From assembly GCA_037447655.1 (NCBI GenBank), contig JBBHKE010000834.1:93501-157500 (forward strand): a stretch of DNA of 64,000 nt, in the 5' to 3' direction. This stretch comes from Zygnema cylindricum. Its lineage: Eukaryota; Streptophyta; Zygnematophyceae; Zygnematales; Zygnemataceae. Position numbers and translations under genes: made by a program. The notes below the pieces were generated by a model, which was not told where the DNA came from, ran no database searches, and saw only the letters and a list, made by a program, of their open reading frames with translations. Positions within the stretch are counted from its first letter, which is position 1, and each line of letters starts with the position of its first letter. Below, piece by piece: positions 1 to 10,439 of the stretch.

Positions 1-1083
1 TTGTTATTAACTTGTTTTTCTTGTAGTCTTTTGCTACTTCTCCTTCCCCCCTCAAAATCTGAGGCCGGAATAGATGGTTCTCGTGGATTCTTTCGAACAA
101 ACTCGACTTCTCCCCTATTTCTTGATTCCGAATCAATTTCCACCACGTCTTCCGCTTCGGGTAGAGTTGTCACTTGAGTTTCCACAGCTGAGTCCTTTTT
201 GGTGTGATTTGTATCTGCAAGAATGTCATCTTCTCTAAAACCTGGATAGTTAGAGAGCTCAAAGTCATTGGAATTTTTCTGAATCAAATCTGATTTTTAC
301 TGACTTTGTATATTTTAAGGGATCCACAGAGTTTCCTTCATCCATAACTACTAGATGCTTTACTAAGATTATATCTTCCCTTTTTAGATCATAAACTTTA
401 TATCTTTTAACATCCTCATCATATCTTAATAACTATCCCGGTTTTCCTTTAGGATCTAGCTTCTAATTAGACCGATCTGTATCTAGACTGAATACTTGAC
501 TGCCGAAAACCCTTAAGTGAGATATGTCTGGTTTCCGGCCTTTCCATCTCTCATAAGGTGTTTCATCTTTTAAAGCTCAAGTAAGAACTCTATTTTTGAG
601 GTAATTATCACAATTCATTGCTTCTGCCCAAAATCTTTTTCCTATCTTCTTATCTGACAACATACTTCTAGCACTATCACTTAGTGTTCTATTTAACCTT
701 TCAGCTACCCCATTCTGTTCCGGATTTTTTGGAACTGTCTTTTTGTGTTGAACCCCATCTTCCCTCAGAAAATCCTCAAACTGGTTAGAAGTCTACTCTC
801 CACCATTGTCACTCCTTACTCTCTTGATTGGAGTTTCATGCAGTTTTTCGCTCCATGCTTTATATTGTCTAAAACAATCCTGAGCTTCTGACTTGTTTTT
901 CAAAAAATACACCCGGGAATACCGAGACCAATCATCAGTGATAGTCATCATAAATCTCTTCCCCCCCGGTGAGGGCACTTTAGCCGGTCCACAAATATCT
1001 GTGTGTACTAGATCTAGAATTTTTTCTCCCTTATAGGTGGTTGTTTTAGTAAAGAGTAATCTGTGTGCTTTACCTTGAGCACA
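1..1083 (-). pseudogene. Copia A integrase core and C-terminal region
   Basis: Integrase remnant after the stop at 1083. Visible pieces are the DDE-core block MTITDDWSRYSRVYFLKNKSEA (793-978), a block equivalent to QNGVVERLNRTL around 680-720 and the integrase C-terminal region further left. Comparison with B shows the same order and spacing. Several stops and frameshifts are present. The window edge cuts the linker toward reverse transcriptase. Confidence 0.75.
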
Positions 1084-1674
1084 CTAACTATAATCACTTA
1101 TATTATCACTCTCACTGAACTGAATCCCTTCCACCACTCCCATCTTTTTCATCTCCCTTAACTTATCTAGATTTACATGCCCAAGCCTCGTATGCCACAT
1201 TATAATATCATGAACACCAGCATAATAAAGTTTCTTCATTTCATTACTTAATATCAGCCTTAACATCCCATGGCTACCTTTCTCAACAATGAAATAGACT
1301 TCCTCCTCAAAACTAGCAGTAAAGACTCCTTCCTTAGTGCTAGTAAATAAAATCCTTATCACTAATACAGATGTAGAGATGAGGTTTTTGTTCAGCTCCG
1401 GAATAAACAATACATCGGCGAATGTTACTATTGATGTCTTTCCTTCTACTAACACTTTCAGATCTACCGATCCTACAAGAGAAGTGGTGACTTTCCTCCC
1501 ATCCCCGTACACTATCTCTACGGTGGGAATATTTCTTATCTTAGTGAACAAGTGCCTATCCTTACACATGTGCATGGAGGCACCTGAATCTACAATCCAG
1601 CCTTCTTCACTTATCAATCCACCGTAAGCACATTTCTGCCTTCGTGGAATTTTGACCTCTTTTTTCGCCTCCAA
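1084..1674 (-). pseudogene. Copia A protease and pre-integrase region
   Basis: Open stretch of 196 codons. It contains the retroviral-type aspartic protease signature WIVDSGASMHMC, then the copia spacer with KNLISTSVL, then the start of the integrase zinc domain (MWHTRLGHVNLDKLREM). It ends at a stop directly after the position of the first zinc-binding cysteine, which is tyrosine here (ISDYS, then stop). The protease would cut the copia polyprotein. The catalytic Asp is present, but the polyprotein is interrupted on both sides. Confidence 0.82.
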
Positions 1675-2096
1675 TTCCTCATCTAAAAGGAGCTCATCGT
1701 CCTCGTCCTCGGAATCCGCCTCATGTACCTGTGTTACAAGGGCCTTTTTCTTTCCTCTTGGGGTACCACCGGTCTTCCCCTCCTTTAACCGAAGCTAGCT
1801 TAGCTTACTGCACTCTGCCATATAATGCCCAGGTTTCTTACAAAAATGACATAAACCTTTAGGAGCCCTTGATTTTTCTGCTCGCTCCCCCTATAGTTTC
1901 CACCCGGTTTCTGAGAATCCTTGTTCCTCCAATCGGTCGCAGTTGCGAAGGTTTGGCCACTCTTTCTTCCCCTTTGGATCTCAATCGTATTCTCCCAAAC
2001 GAGAATCATCCCTACCACTGAGTTCCATATCCACCTTGAGTCAGGCAAGTCCTGCACACGGTAAACTATGTTCACGAACTCATCAGGTAACTTCAT
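1675..2096 (-). pseudogene. Copia A gag C-terminus with zinc-knuckle region
   Basis: Continuation of the gag of element A, starting MKLPDEF and followed by SRWIWNSVVGMILV, the same block that precedes the zinc knuckle in B and D. The CCHC knuckle (around 1810-1860) is out of frame relative to the upstream part: a frameshift before GLLKVYVIFVRN moves the reading frame off the cysteine motif. The acidic linker to protease follows around 1680-1760. Broken copy. Confidence 0.7.
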
Positions 2097-2728
2097 CAGT
2101 AACAGTTAACCTTTTCTTTTTCACTAAAATCTTTTCCCGCACTCTCTAGCTCCATGAAGAGTGTAGCAAGCTCATTGCAAAAATCCAACATATTTCCCCC
2201 TTTGTATACATACTCCTTAACTTTCTGATCAGCCAACTGTTGTTGCTGAATCGTACCACTTCGGTACATCTCTATGAGAGCCATCCAAAGATCGGATGCC
2301 CTTTCTACCTGCAAATGAGGACATGCAAGTCCTTGAGTGAGATGGCGTAGGATGAAGTGTTTTGCCGCCATATTGTTAAAGTCCCAGGTTTTAGTATCAT
2401 TCTCCTCATTCCTCGGAATAGGTGACATGAATGTGGAACCAGTTGCTATTGGTGTGGTCGTCTCCTTCTCCTTTCCTTTGTCTACCACCTCTCCTTCCTT
2501 TGTTTCCTCCGTTGAAGGTGGATCCTCTTTCCTGGTGAATCTGCTTCTTCCAAACCCTGGAGGGATTCCAAGACTTGATGGACACCCCAACCGTCCACTC
2601 ACTATCCCCCGAAATCTTTTTTCGTATAGAGCTCGTATCATCATACTTTCCCAGTATATGAAGTCAGTTCAATTAAAGATTCGTACCCTACAGGGTGGGC
2701 CCAAAACCTGAAACTGTGAGACCTCCAT
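2096..2728 (-). pseudogene. Copia A gag remnant
   Basis: Capsid (gag) part of element A. An ATG at 2728 corresponds to the gag ATG of element B at 8148, but a stop follows within the first codons; an open stretch then runs from 2644 to 2096. It carries the copia gag features GIVSGRLG, HFILRHLTQGL, SDLWMALIEMY and the glutamine run IQQQQL seen in B. The frame ends at 2096 where B continues into the next gag segment, so a frameshift or stop separates the two parts. The protein would have formed the virus-like particle shell; this copy is broken. Confidence 0.8.
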
Positions 2729-2899
2729 AAGTCCTCAGAGTGGACAGCCTCCAAGAAGCCACTAAGATAAACTTGACCCCTTTGTGTTTCAGCAAGAGCA
2801 ACTGCAACCCTAGCACACAATAACTCTAGCCACCTTCACCCATGTAAAGGTAAGATTCTCGTGAGTCGATAGCAAAAAAAATCTTTGAATTTGCTCCCC

Positions 2900-3776
2900 T
2901 GAGTAGTAAGTTATGGAGGGTCAAAGTTGACCTTTTGTACAGAAGCTCTTGTGGAGAGAGGATCCTATCTCCTAATTTTTCTAAGTCCTATCTCTCTCAT
3001 AGACTCTATCTACTGATGTACAGAGCCAATTGCATAATACTTATCTACACAAAAGTACAGCTGCCGGTATACTTTCTTTACAAACATTGTACGACATGGC
3101 CTAAATGTCGACACGTGGTATATCCAGATTCGCTCCCTTAATCCTCGGAGATGCCACGATCCAATGTCATTCCGCCACGTAACATCCGATGAGGCGATGA
3201 CCAAAAACCGCAGAAATTCTCTTCCGCGATCTTGGTGTTTAATTTCGGTCGTCCGATTAAATTCACATTTAATCGTAGCCGTAATAAATACATGTGCGGT
3301 ATTCGTTTCGCTAAAGAAATAAATGCGCGGTATTCGTTTCTTATCCGTACCGTAATCCATACTTTTACATTACTGGATCTATGTCTCCTGTAAAACTTTT
3401 TCAGTTAAATGAACTATTCTATGTATTAATGTTTAATTAATTATCAAACCCAACATTACGTAACACTATATCTAGACTTAACGGTTAAAACTACCGACTA
3501 CCGACTCTTTACCGGACGGCAGGTTCCAAGATCAAATCCTGGAGGTGTCACATATAATTTTATTAAATAAACCCCTAATTATAAATAAGCTAATATTTAT
3601 ACCCCGTAAACCTCTGGATAGCCTAGGTAGCCATGGCTCTAGCTTCCTCTCCAATTTTTCAGTGACTGCGACAAGTTTGAGAGTTGGAGAGAGAAGTTAG
3701 CGGTAGACTGCCTAGGCTTCTTTCTATATTTCTATTCAGACCTAGAAAATACTTTAAAAGACCATTTATTTCTACA
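2900..3776 (-). repeat. Copia LTR shared by elements A and B
   Basis: Long terminal repeat, homologous to 8319-9182. The right edge is well fixed: on the minus strand a purine-rich PPT ending AAGGGGAG is followed at once by TGTAGAAATAAATGG. The left edge is a guess, placed at a TG (minus-strand CA) shortly before the gag leader, giving about 877 bp. It works as 3' LTR of B and 5' LTR of A. It differs visibly from 8319-9182 by many substitutions and indels, so it is old. Confidence 0.75.
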
Positions 3777-3789
3777 CTCCCCTTATTTT

Positions 3790-4442
3790 CTAGTCAATCT
3801 TTAATTTCAGACCACACTTCTCCCTGCACAAACTTAGCTTAGGGGAAGGCACAGGTTTGGTCATCATATGTGCTACCATCTCACTATCTGGTCGATACTC
3901 TAAACCGATTATTTTGTTTTCTACTTTCTCTCTAACAAAGCTGAGTCTAAATGTCCATGTGTTTGGCTTTAAAATGATGTTTAGGATTGGCAGAAATAGC
4001 GATTGCTGTCTGATTATCACAGAATTTTTTTTTGCACACCACTCTTAAGGTGACCAAGCTCACCAAGCAAAGACTTGACCCAGAACAATTCTTTTACAGC
4101 AGAGCAAAAGGCCATATACTCAGCCTCCATGGTGGACTGAGCAATAACTTTTTGCTGTTTGCTACTCCAACAATAAGCCCCATCACCCACATATAATACA
4201 TATCCAATAGTGCATCTCTTCATCGGAGCATCACCATAACTGGCATCACTCCAAGTAGTGATGTCAGTATTCTCCCCACCCAAATGCAACCATAGATCCC
4301 TAGTTCCTATCAAATATCTAAAGACTCTTATAGCTGCCTCCCAATCCGTCTTAGTGGGAGCATTTAGACTTCTACTCAGTACTCCTACAGCTGCAGCTAA
4401 ATCCGGCCGGGTACAATTCATAAAATAGATTAGACTTCCCAC
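3790..4442 (-). pseudogene. Copia B RNase H
   Basis: RNase H remnant in two overlapping frames (4442-4017 and 4020-3790). It shows MGSLIYFMNCTRPDLAAAVG, TTWSDASYGDAP with the first catalytic Asp, STMEAEYMAFCSAVKELFWV with the Glu, and the end block VREKVENKIIGLEYRPDSEMV. A frameshift near 4020, in a run of T on the plus strand, splits the domain. The PPT and 3' LTR follow directly on the minus strand. Confidence 0.82.
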
Positions 4443-4475
4443 TACTTGCCTGTAAGGAATGGTTTTTAAGAACTT

Positions 4476-5380
4476 CTATTCTTCAGGAGATAATTCCTCG
4501 TCTAAGACTATGACTCCTTCTTCCTCACTCCCCTCACTTCCCTTCTTTAACTCTATTGAAGTTGTACAACTATTAGCTTTATCCATCTGAAATTTTTCCA
4601 ACATGTTCCCCATTGTTTCTTTTTGAGTCAATCTTCTAATCTTTCTTTCTCGGTCTCTTTCTACTTGAATCCCCAAAAAAATATTTTGCTTCCCCCATAT
4701 CCTTTATTTCAAATCTCCCATTAAGATCGGTTTTCAGTTTATTAATTTTTTTCATTGATTTACTTAAAACAAGCAAATCATCAACATAAATTGCAATAAA
4801 TATAACACCTTCCTCATCTTCAAAAACATAGATTGAGTGATCTGAGCTGATCCGGATATATCTCAGACTGGTAAGAAACTCATCAAGCTTCTTATTCTAG
4901 TGTCAAGGCGCTTGTTTTAAACCATAAAGAGATTTAATCAGCCGGCATACCTTACTCTCCTCTCCTTCCTCCACAAACCCTTTGGTTTGTCGCTTGAAGA
5001 TCTCCTCTTCCAATTCTCCATGCAAAAAGGTTGTCTTGATGTCCATCTGGTGCACTTCCATGTCTTCCGCTGCAGCCAAGCTCAGAAGTATGCGGACGGA
5101 GGGAAATCTAACCACCGGGGCAAAGGTTTCCTCGTAGTCAATTCCCTCTTTTTGTGTAAATCCCTTTGCCACTAATCGGGCCTTGTAGCGCTCGATCGTG
5201 TTATCTGGGTTCAGTTTTAATTTGAAAACCCACTTATAACCGATTAGTTTTCGGTTAGGTGGACAATCCACCAGCTCCCAAGTATCGGCTGCCATAATTG
5301 AGGCCATCTCCTAATTGATGGCTGTCTTCCACCGATTTTTTTCTGGACAAGTCATCGCCTCTCCATAAGTTTGAGGTTCA
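4476..5380 (-). pseudogene. Copia B reverse transcriptase
   Basis: RT remnant. The segment from 5307 holds MASIMAADTWELVDCPPNRK, KWVFKLKLNPDNTIERYKAR, GIDYEETFAPVVRFPSVRIL and HQMDIKTTFLHGELEEEIF, the palm/fingers start with the first catalytic Asp. The YVDD region falls around 4750-4800 and is followed by LGIQ and the block starting MGIQVERDRE (4676-4476). Stops at about 4902 and near 4677 interrupt it. Confidence 0.82.
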
Positions 5381-5399
5381 TCTTAATGAGATAGTTTAT

Positions 5400-6309
5400 T
5401 TACCTTGTTATTAACATGTTTTTCTTGCAGTCTTTTGCTACTTCTCCTTCCCCCCTCAAATCTGAGGCCGGAATAGATGGTTCTCGTGCATTCTTTCGAA
5501 CAAACTCGGCTTCTCCCCAATCCCTTGATTCCGTATCAATTTCCACCACGTCTTCCGGTTCGGGTAGAGTTGTCACTGGAGTTTCTACAGCCGAGTCCTT
5601 TTCGGTCTGATTTGGACCTACAAGAATGTCATCTTCTCTAAAACGTGGATAGTTAGGAAGCTCAAAGTCATCGGAATTTTTTGACTCAAATCTGATTTTT
5701 ACTGACTTTGTATACTTGAAGGGATCCACAGACTTTCTTTCATCCATAACTACTAGATGCTTTACTAAGATTATATCTTCCCTTTTTAGATCATAAACTG
5801 TATATCATTTAACATCCTCATCATATTCTAATAAGTATCCCGATTTTCCTTTAGGATCTAGCTTCCAATTGGACTGATCAGTATCTAGACTGAATACTTG
5901 ATTGCCAAAAACCTTCAAGTGAGATATGTCTGGTTTCCGACCTGTCCATCTCTCATAAGGTGTTTGATCTTTTATAGCTGAAGTAATAACTCTATTTTTG
6001 AGGTAATTAGCACAGTTCATTGCTTCTGCCTAAAATCTTTTTCCTATCTTCTTATCTGACAACATACTTCTAGCACTATCACTTAGTGTTCTATTTAACC
6101 TTTCAACTACCCCATTCTGTTCCGGGTTTTCTGGGACTGTCTTTTGGTGTTGGACCCCATCTTCCCTCAAAAAAATCCTCAAATTGGTTAGAAGTATACT
6201 CTCCACTATTGTTACTGCATATTCTCTTGATTGGGGTTTCATGGAGTTTTTCGCTCCATGCTTTATATTGTCTAAAACAATCGTGAGCTTCGGACTTGTT
6301 TTTCAAAAA
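5400..6309 (-). pseudogene. Copia B integrase C-terminal half and linker
   Basis: Fragments in changing frames: KNKSEAHDCFRQYKAWSEK (6306 leftward), QNGVVERLNRTLSDSARSML with the third acidic position of the DDE triad (6242-6030), MNCANYLKNRVITSAIKDQT (6020-5805) and the acidic linker before RT (5747-5400). Stops at several places and at least one frameshift near 6170 (run of A). Integrase would insert the cDNA; broken here. Confidence 0.78.
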
Positions 6310-7070
6310 TTACACTCGGGAATACCGAGACCAATCATCAGTGATAGTCATCATAAATCTCTTCCTCCCCGGTGAGGGCACTTTAGCTGGTCCCCAAATA
6401 TCTGTGTGTACTAGATCTAGAATTTTTTCTCCCTTATAGGTGGCTGTTTTAGGAAAGGGTAATATGTGTGTTTTACCTTCAGCACATCCACTATAATCAC
6501 TTATATTATCACTCTCACTGAACTTAATCCCTTCCACCACTCCAGTCTTTTTCATCTCTCTAAACTTATCTAGATTCACATGCCCAAGCCTCTTATGCCA
6601 CATCATAATATCATGAACACCAGCATAATAAAGTTTCTTCTTTTCATTACTTAAAACCAGCCTAAACATCCCATGGCTACCATTTTCAGCAATGAAATAT
6701 ACATCCTCCTAAAAACTAGCAGTAAAGACTCATACCATAGTGCTATTAAAAAAACCCTTATCATCTAATACAGATTTAGAGATGAGGTTTTTGTTCAGCT
6801 TCGGAATAAACAATACATCGGAGAATATTACTATGGATGTCTTTCCTTCTTCTAACACTTTCAAATCTATCGATCCTACAGAGTAGTGATGACTATTCTC
6901 CCATCCCCGTACTCGATCTCTACGGTGGGAATTTTTCTTATCTTAGTGAACAGGTGCCTATCCTTACACATGTGCATGGAGGCACCGAAATCTAAAATCC
7001 AACATGTTTCACCTTTCAATCCACCGTAAGCACATTTCTGCCTTGTGGAATTTCGACCTCGTTTTTCGCC
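6310..7070 (-). pseudogene. Copia B protease remnant and integrase zinc/core part
   Basis: The protease portion (about 6700-7070) is wrecked by stops; its signature is only partly readable. From 6669 to 6310 a 119-codon stretch holds GSHGMFRLVLSNEKKKLYY, MMWHKRLGHVNLDKFREM, SDYSGCAEGK, HTDIWGPAKVPSPG and MTITDDWSRYSRV. These are the zinc domain and first two acidic residues of the DDE core. The first cysteine of the CXXC pair is tyrosine (SDYSGC), as in A; D and C keep cysteine at that place. Confidence 0.8.
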
Positions 7071-7084
7071 TCCAACTCCTCATC

Positions 7085-7516
7085 TTAAAGGAGCTCATCT
7101 TCCTCGCCCTCGGATTCCGCCTCCTGTACCTGTGTCACAAGGGCCTTTGTTTTTCCTCTTGGGGTACCACCGGTCTGCCCCTCTTTTAACCAAAGCTCGG
7201 TTACCTTAGTGCACTCTGCCATATAATGCCCAGGTTTCTTACAAAAATAACATAAACCTTTAGGAGCCCTTGGTCCGAACTCGTTGCTCTGATTTTTCTG
7301 CTCCCTCCCCTCATAGTTTCCGACCGGTTTCCGGGAATCCTTGTTCCTCCAATCGGTCGTAGTTGCCAAGGCTTGGCCACTCTTTCCTCTTCTTCGGATC
7401 TCAATCGTATCCTCCCGAACGAGAATCATCCCTACCACTGAGTTCCGTATCCATCTTGAGTCAGGAAAGTCTTGCACACATTTGACTATGTTCTCCAACT
7501 CATCGGGTAACTTCAT
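7085..7516 (-). pseudogene. Copia B gag C-terminus with intact CCHC knuckle
   Basis: 143-codon stretch holding the nucleocapsid zinc knuckle CYFCKKPGHYMAEC (CX2CX4HX4C), here intact, followed by an acidic linker ending EEDELL and a stop at 7085. In live copia elements this linker leads straight into protease. The zinc knuckle binds the element's RNA for packaging. The upstream part carries SRWIRNSVVGMILV, shared with A and D. Confidence 0.82.
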
Positions 7517-8148
7517 CAGTAAAGAGTTAACCTTTTCTTTTTCACTAAATCTTTTCCCGCACTCACTAGCTCCATGAAGAGTGTAGCAAGCTCATTGCAA
7601 AAATCCAATATCTTCCCCCTTTTGTATACATACTCCTTAACTTTTTGATCTGCCAACTGTTGTTGCTGAATCGTACCACTTCGGTACATCTCTATGAGAG
7701 CCATCCAAAGATCGGATGCCTTTTCTACCTGCAAATGAGGACATACAAGTCCTTGAGTGAGATGGCGTAGGATGAAGTGCTTTGCCGCCATATTGTTGAA
7801 GTCCAAGGTTTCAGTTTCATTCTCCTTATTCCTCGAAAAAGGTGACATGAATGCCGATCCAGTTGCTAATGGTGTGGTCGCCTCCTTCTCCTTTCCTTTG
7901 TCCACCACTTCTCCTTCCTTTGTTTCCTCCATTGAAGGTGAATCCTCTTTCTTGGTGAATCTGCTTCCTCTAAACCTTGGAAGGATTCCAAGACTTGATG
8001 GACGCCCCAACCGTCCACTCACTATCCCCCAAAACTTCTTTTCGCATAGAGCTCTTATCATCATACTTTCCCAATATATGAAACCAGTTCCATTAAAGAT
8101 TGGTACCCTAGAGGGTGGGCTCATAACCTGAAACTCTGAGACCTCCAT
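7516..8148 (-). pseudogene. Copia B gag, N-terminal part
   Basis: Open stretch of 210 codons from an ATG at 8148 that fits the start of gag (MEVSEFQVMSPPSRVPIF). It shows the copia capsid blocks NGTGFIYWESMMIRAL, GIVSGRLGRPSS, NNMAAKHFILRHLTQGL, SDLWMALIEMYRSGTIQQQQ and CNELATLFMEL. A stop or frameshift at the KKKRLTLY end breaks the link to the following gag segment that starts at 7516. Structural particle protein in the intact family; not functional here as a full polyprotein. Confidence 0.85.
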
Positions 8149-8318
8149 AAGTCCTCAGAGTGGACAGCTTCCAAGAAGCCTCTAGGATAACTCTGACTCC
8201 TTTGTGTTTCAGCGAAAACAACTGCCTCCCTGGCAGACAAAAACTCTGACCACTTGCACCCTTGTGAAGGCAAGACTCCTCGAGTCTATAGCAAAAAGAA
8301 TTTCTGAATTTGCTCCCC

Positions 8319-9182
8319 TGAGCAGTTAGTTATGGAAGGTCAAAGTTGACCTTTTATACAGAAGCTCTCTGGGAGAGAGGGTCCTATCTCTAATTTTTCT
8401 AAGTCCTATCTCTCTTACAGACTCTATCTACAGATGTACGGAACCAATCAGAATTGAGTTCCGTACACAAAAGTACAGCTGCCGGTGTACTTTCTGTACG
8501 GACATTGTACGACATAGCCTAAATGTCGACACATGTCATATCCGGATTCGGTGCCATAATCTCCGGAGATGCCACGATCCAATGTAATTTCGCCACGCGT
8601 CGTCCGATGTGGCGATGGCCACAAACCGCTGAAATCCTCTTCCGCGATCTCAACGCTAATTCCGGCCGTCCGATTAAATTCGAATTTAATCGTAGCCGTA
8701 ATAAATACATGCGCGATATTCGTTTCACTTAAGAAATAAATGCGGGGTATTGATTTCTTTCCCGTACCGTATTCCGCACTTATACATTACCGGATCAATG
8801 TATCCCGTAAACAATTACAGTTAAGTGATTTATCCTACGTTTACATGTTTAAATAAATATCAAACTATATACTACGTAACATTAGTCCTAGAGTTAGCGG
8901 CTAAAGCTATCGGCTATTTCCTGTCTGTTGGCCTGTAGGTACATGGATCAGTTCCTGTCGCCGGCACACTCCTTTTAAATAAATAAACCCCTAACTAATA
9001 TAAATTTCCCGTAAACCTCTGGATAGCCTAGGCAGCCATGGCTCTAACTCCCTCTCCAATTTCTCAGTGACTGCGACAAGTTTGAGAGTTGGAGAGAGGA
9101 GTTAGAGGTAGACTGCCTCGGCTTCTTTGTATATTTCTATTTAGACCTAGAAATTACTGAAAATGGACCATTTATTTCTACA
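8319..9182 (-). repeat. 5' LTR of copia element B
   Basis: Homologue of the LTR at 2900-3776. Its minus-strand start TGTAGAAATAAATGG is at 9182; the other edge is inferred at a TG at 8319. It shares the block around the CCATGG and the segment with CTCAGTGACTGCGACAAGTT with the other LTR. In LTR elements this part carries promoter and polyadenylation signals; none was pinned down here. Confidence 0.72.
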
Positions 9183-9289
9183 CAGCTGTCCCCGAGATTC
9201 CCCATCAGTATGCCGTGGCTGCTCGAGCGGCGATCCCAGCTAGACCGGGGGGAACGATTCTTTTTTTCGTGACCCGCTATCTGTCATGT

Positions 9290-10190
9290 TCGATCTCGTG
9301 GAAGAGGAATATTGGATACTACATCTGGATCAAGTAAAGGAGTTAATGAACTTCAAACGTAAGGCGGGTGAGACTGCCCTTGCCTTGCGAGCTTGAATGG
9401 AAACCCTTCGAGAAGCTTTGTCGGACCTCATGTCCGATGTGGAGGCTTTCCAAAAAAATTTGGGACAATTTCCTCCTCAATCGAAAATATTCATTCAGAC
9501 TCATCTCAATCAAACATACGGACTGAAATTTACCTTTGAGCAAGCGGCGGAATACGCGGTCAAGTATGAGATGCATTCGTCGTGGTGGGATGTTACCATA
9601 AGCTTGAATCTCAAGAGGAGTAATTTGACCAATCCCCACCACCTCCAAGGAACCCGTGGCCTCCTAATAGGCCTCTGAAGACGCTGACCATAGGAAACCC
9701 GCCATTTAATTTTGGAGAGCGATTCTGTTTCCGTTGTGGAAACACGGGGCACGATGCCCGCATGTGCCCAGATAAGTCGGCCACATGCACCTTTTGCCAA
9801 CAGAGAGGACATTATGTCCACCGTTGCCACGTTAAAGACCCCATTTTCTCGTATTAGAATCAGATTCAAAACGGGGGAATTCGTGCTCGTTTTGCAAGCC
9901 CGTCACCCCTCCTACGGAGACCGAGAAAGAGGCGACTCCGCCTAAAATCTCTCGATGAGAGAGGGAAAAGGCCGAGTTGCACGTCATGATGGTCGCCATG
10001 ATGAAGGAGCAATTTGCTGCCTTTATGGCCGAAATGAAACCCCAGTTCACGGGGATGGCAAGGACACTCGTCCACACGCCATCGTTGGTCGGCCGAATCT
10101 TGCGGGATTATACTGTCCAACAACGGGCAGCTACTTTCGATAAGGGCTCGCTTGATCACAATCGTGACGGGAAAATACAGAATTCTTGAA
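9290..10190 (+). pseudogene. Retroelement gag, first copy
   Basis: Broken gag. It reads LDQVKELMNFKRKAGETA, then METLREALSDLMSDVEAF and KFTFEQAAEYAVKYEM, then two zinc knuckles CFRCGNTGHDARMC and CTFCQQRGHYVHRC (about 9725-9830, both CX2CX4HX4C), then a basic/methionine-rich region with AAFMAEMKP and a tail ending KIQNS at 10189. At least three frame changes are needed to follow it. It aligns segment by segment with the copy starting near 10440 and ends before any protease. Confidence 0.75.
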
Positions 10191-10439
10191 TTTCACTTTT
10201 GTTCGAGAAAAAATCTCTCTCTCCTCTCTAAGACACGACTTCCTCCATTGTGGCTAAAGCTCTCACCATTGTTGATAGCTTATACATGATACGCATTGAG
10301 TCAAAAAACGGCTAAGCATCCTTTCTGCCATGATGGATGTCGTTAAAGCCTCTCCTCTTATTATTGAGGTTCCCAAAGCCTCTCCTCTAGTTAACGAAGT
10401 CGCTACAGCCGCCGCTTTGAGGGCGTTGCAGCTGAACCG

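Larger units (their letters stand above)
1..3776 (-). mobile_element. Copia element A, 5' half, cut by window edge
   Basis: Decayed Ty1/copia retrotransposon read on the minus strand. From right to left it holds an LTR (about 2900-3776), a short leader, gag, a CCHC region, protease, and integrase up to the window edge. Position 1 lines up with about 5405 of element B, so RT, RNase H and the 3' LTR lie outside the window. Many stops and frameshifts break the polyprotein, so it cannot be autonomous. Its 5' LTR is the same LTR that closes element B on its 3' side, which makes A and B a tandem array. Domain order gag-PR-IN is that of copia; Ty3/gypsy has integrase after RT. Confidence 0.85.
2900..9182 (-). 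mobile_element. Copia element B, LTR to LTR, decayed
   Basis: Complete-length but inactive Ty1/copia retrotransposon on the minus strand: 5' LTR (8319-9182), gag (8148-7516), zinc-knuckle segment (7516-7085), protease remnant (about 7070-6700), integrase (6669-5805), RT (5380-4476), RNase H (4442-3790), PPT (about 3777-3790) and 3' LTR (2900-3776). Every domain is split by stops or frameshifts. It belongs to the same family as A; C and D are related but different subfamilies. Confidence 0.88.

Noticed and set aside
3478-3560. tRNA-like piece with a GGTTCCAAGATCAAATCC word
   Set aside because: Only a T-arm resemblance inside the copia LTR; no acceptor stem or anticodon arm can be formed.
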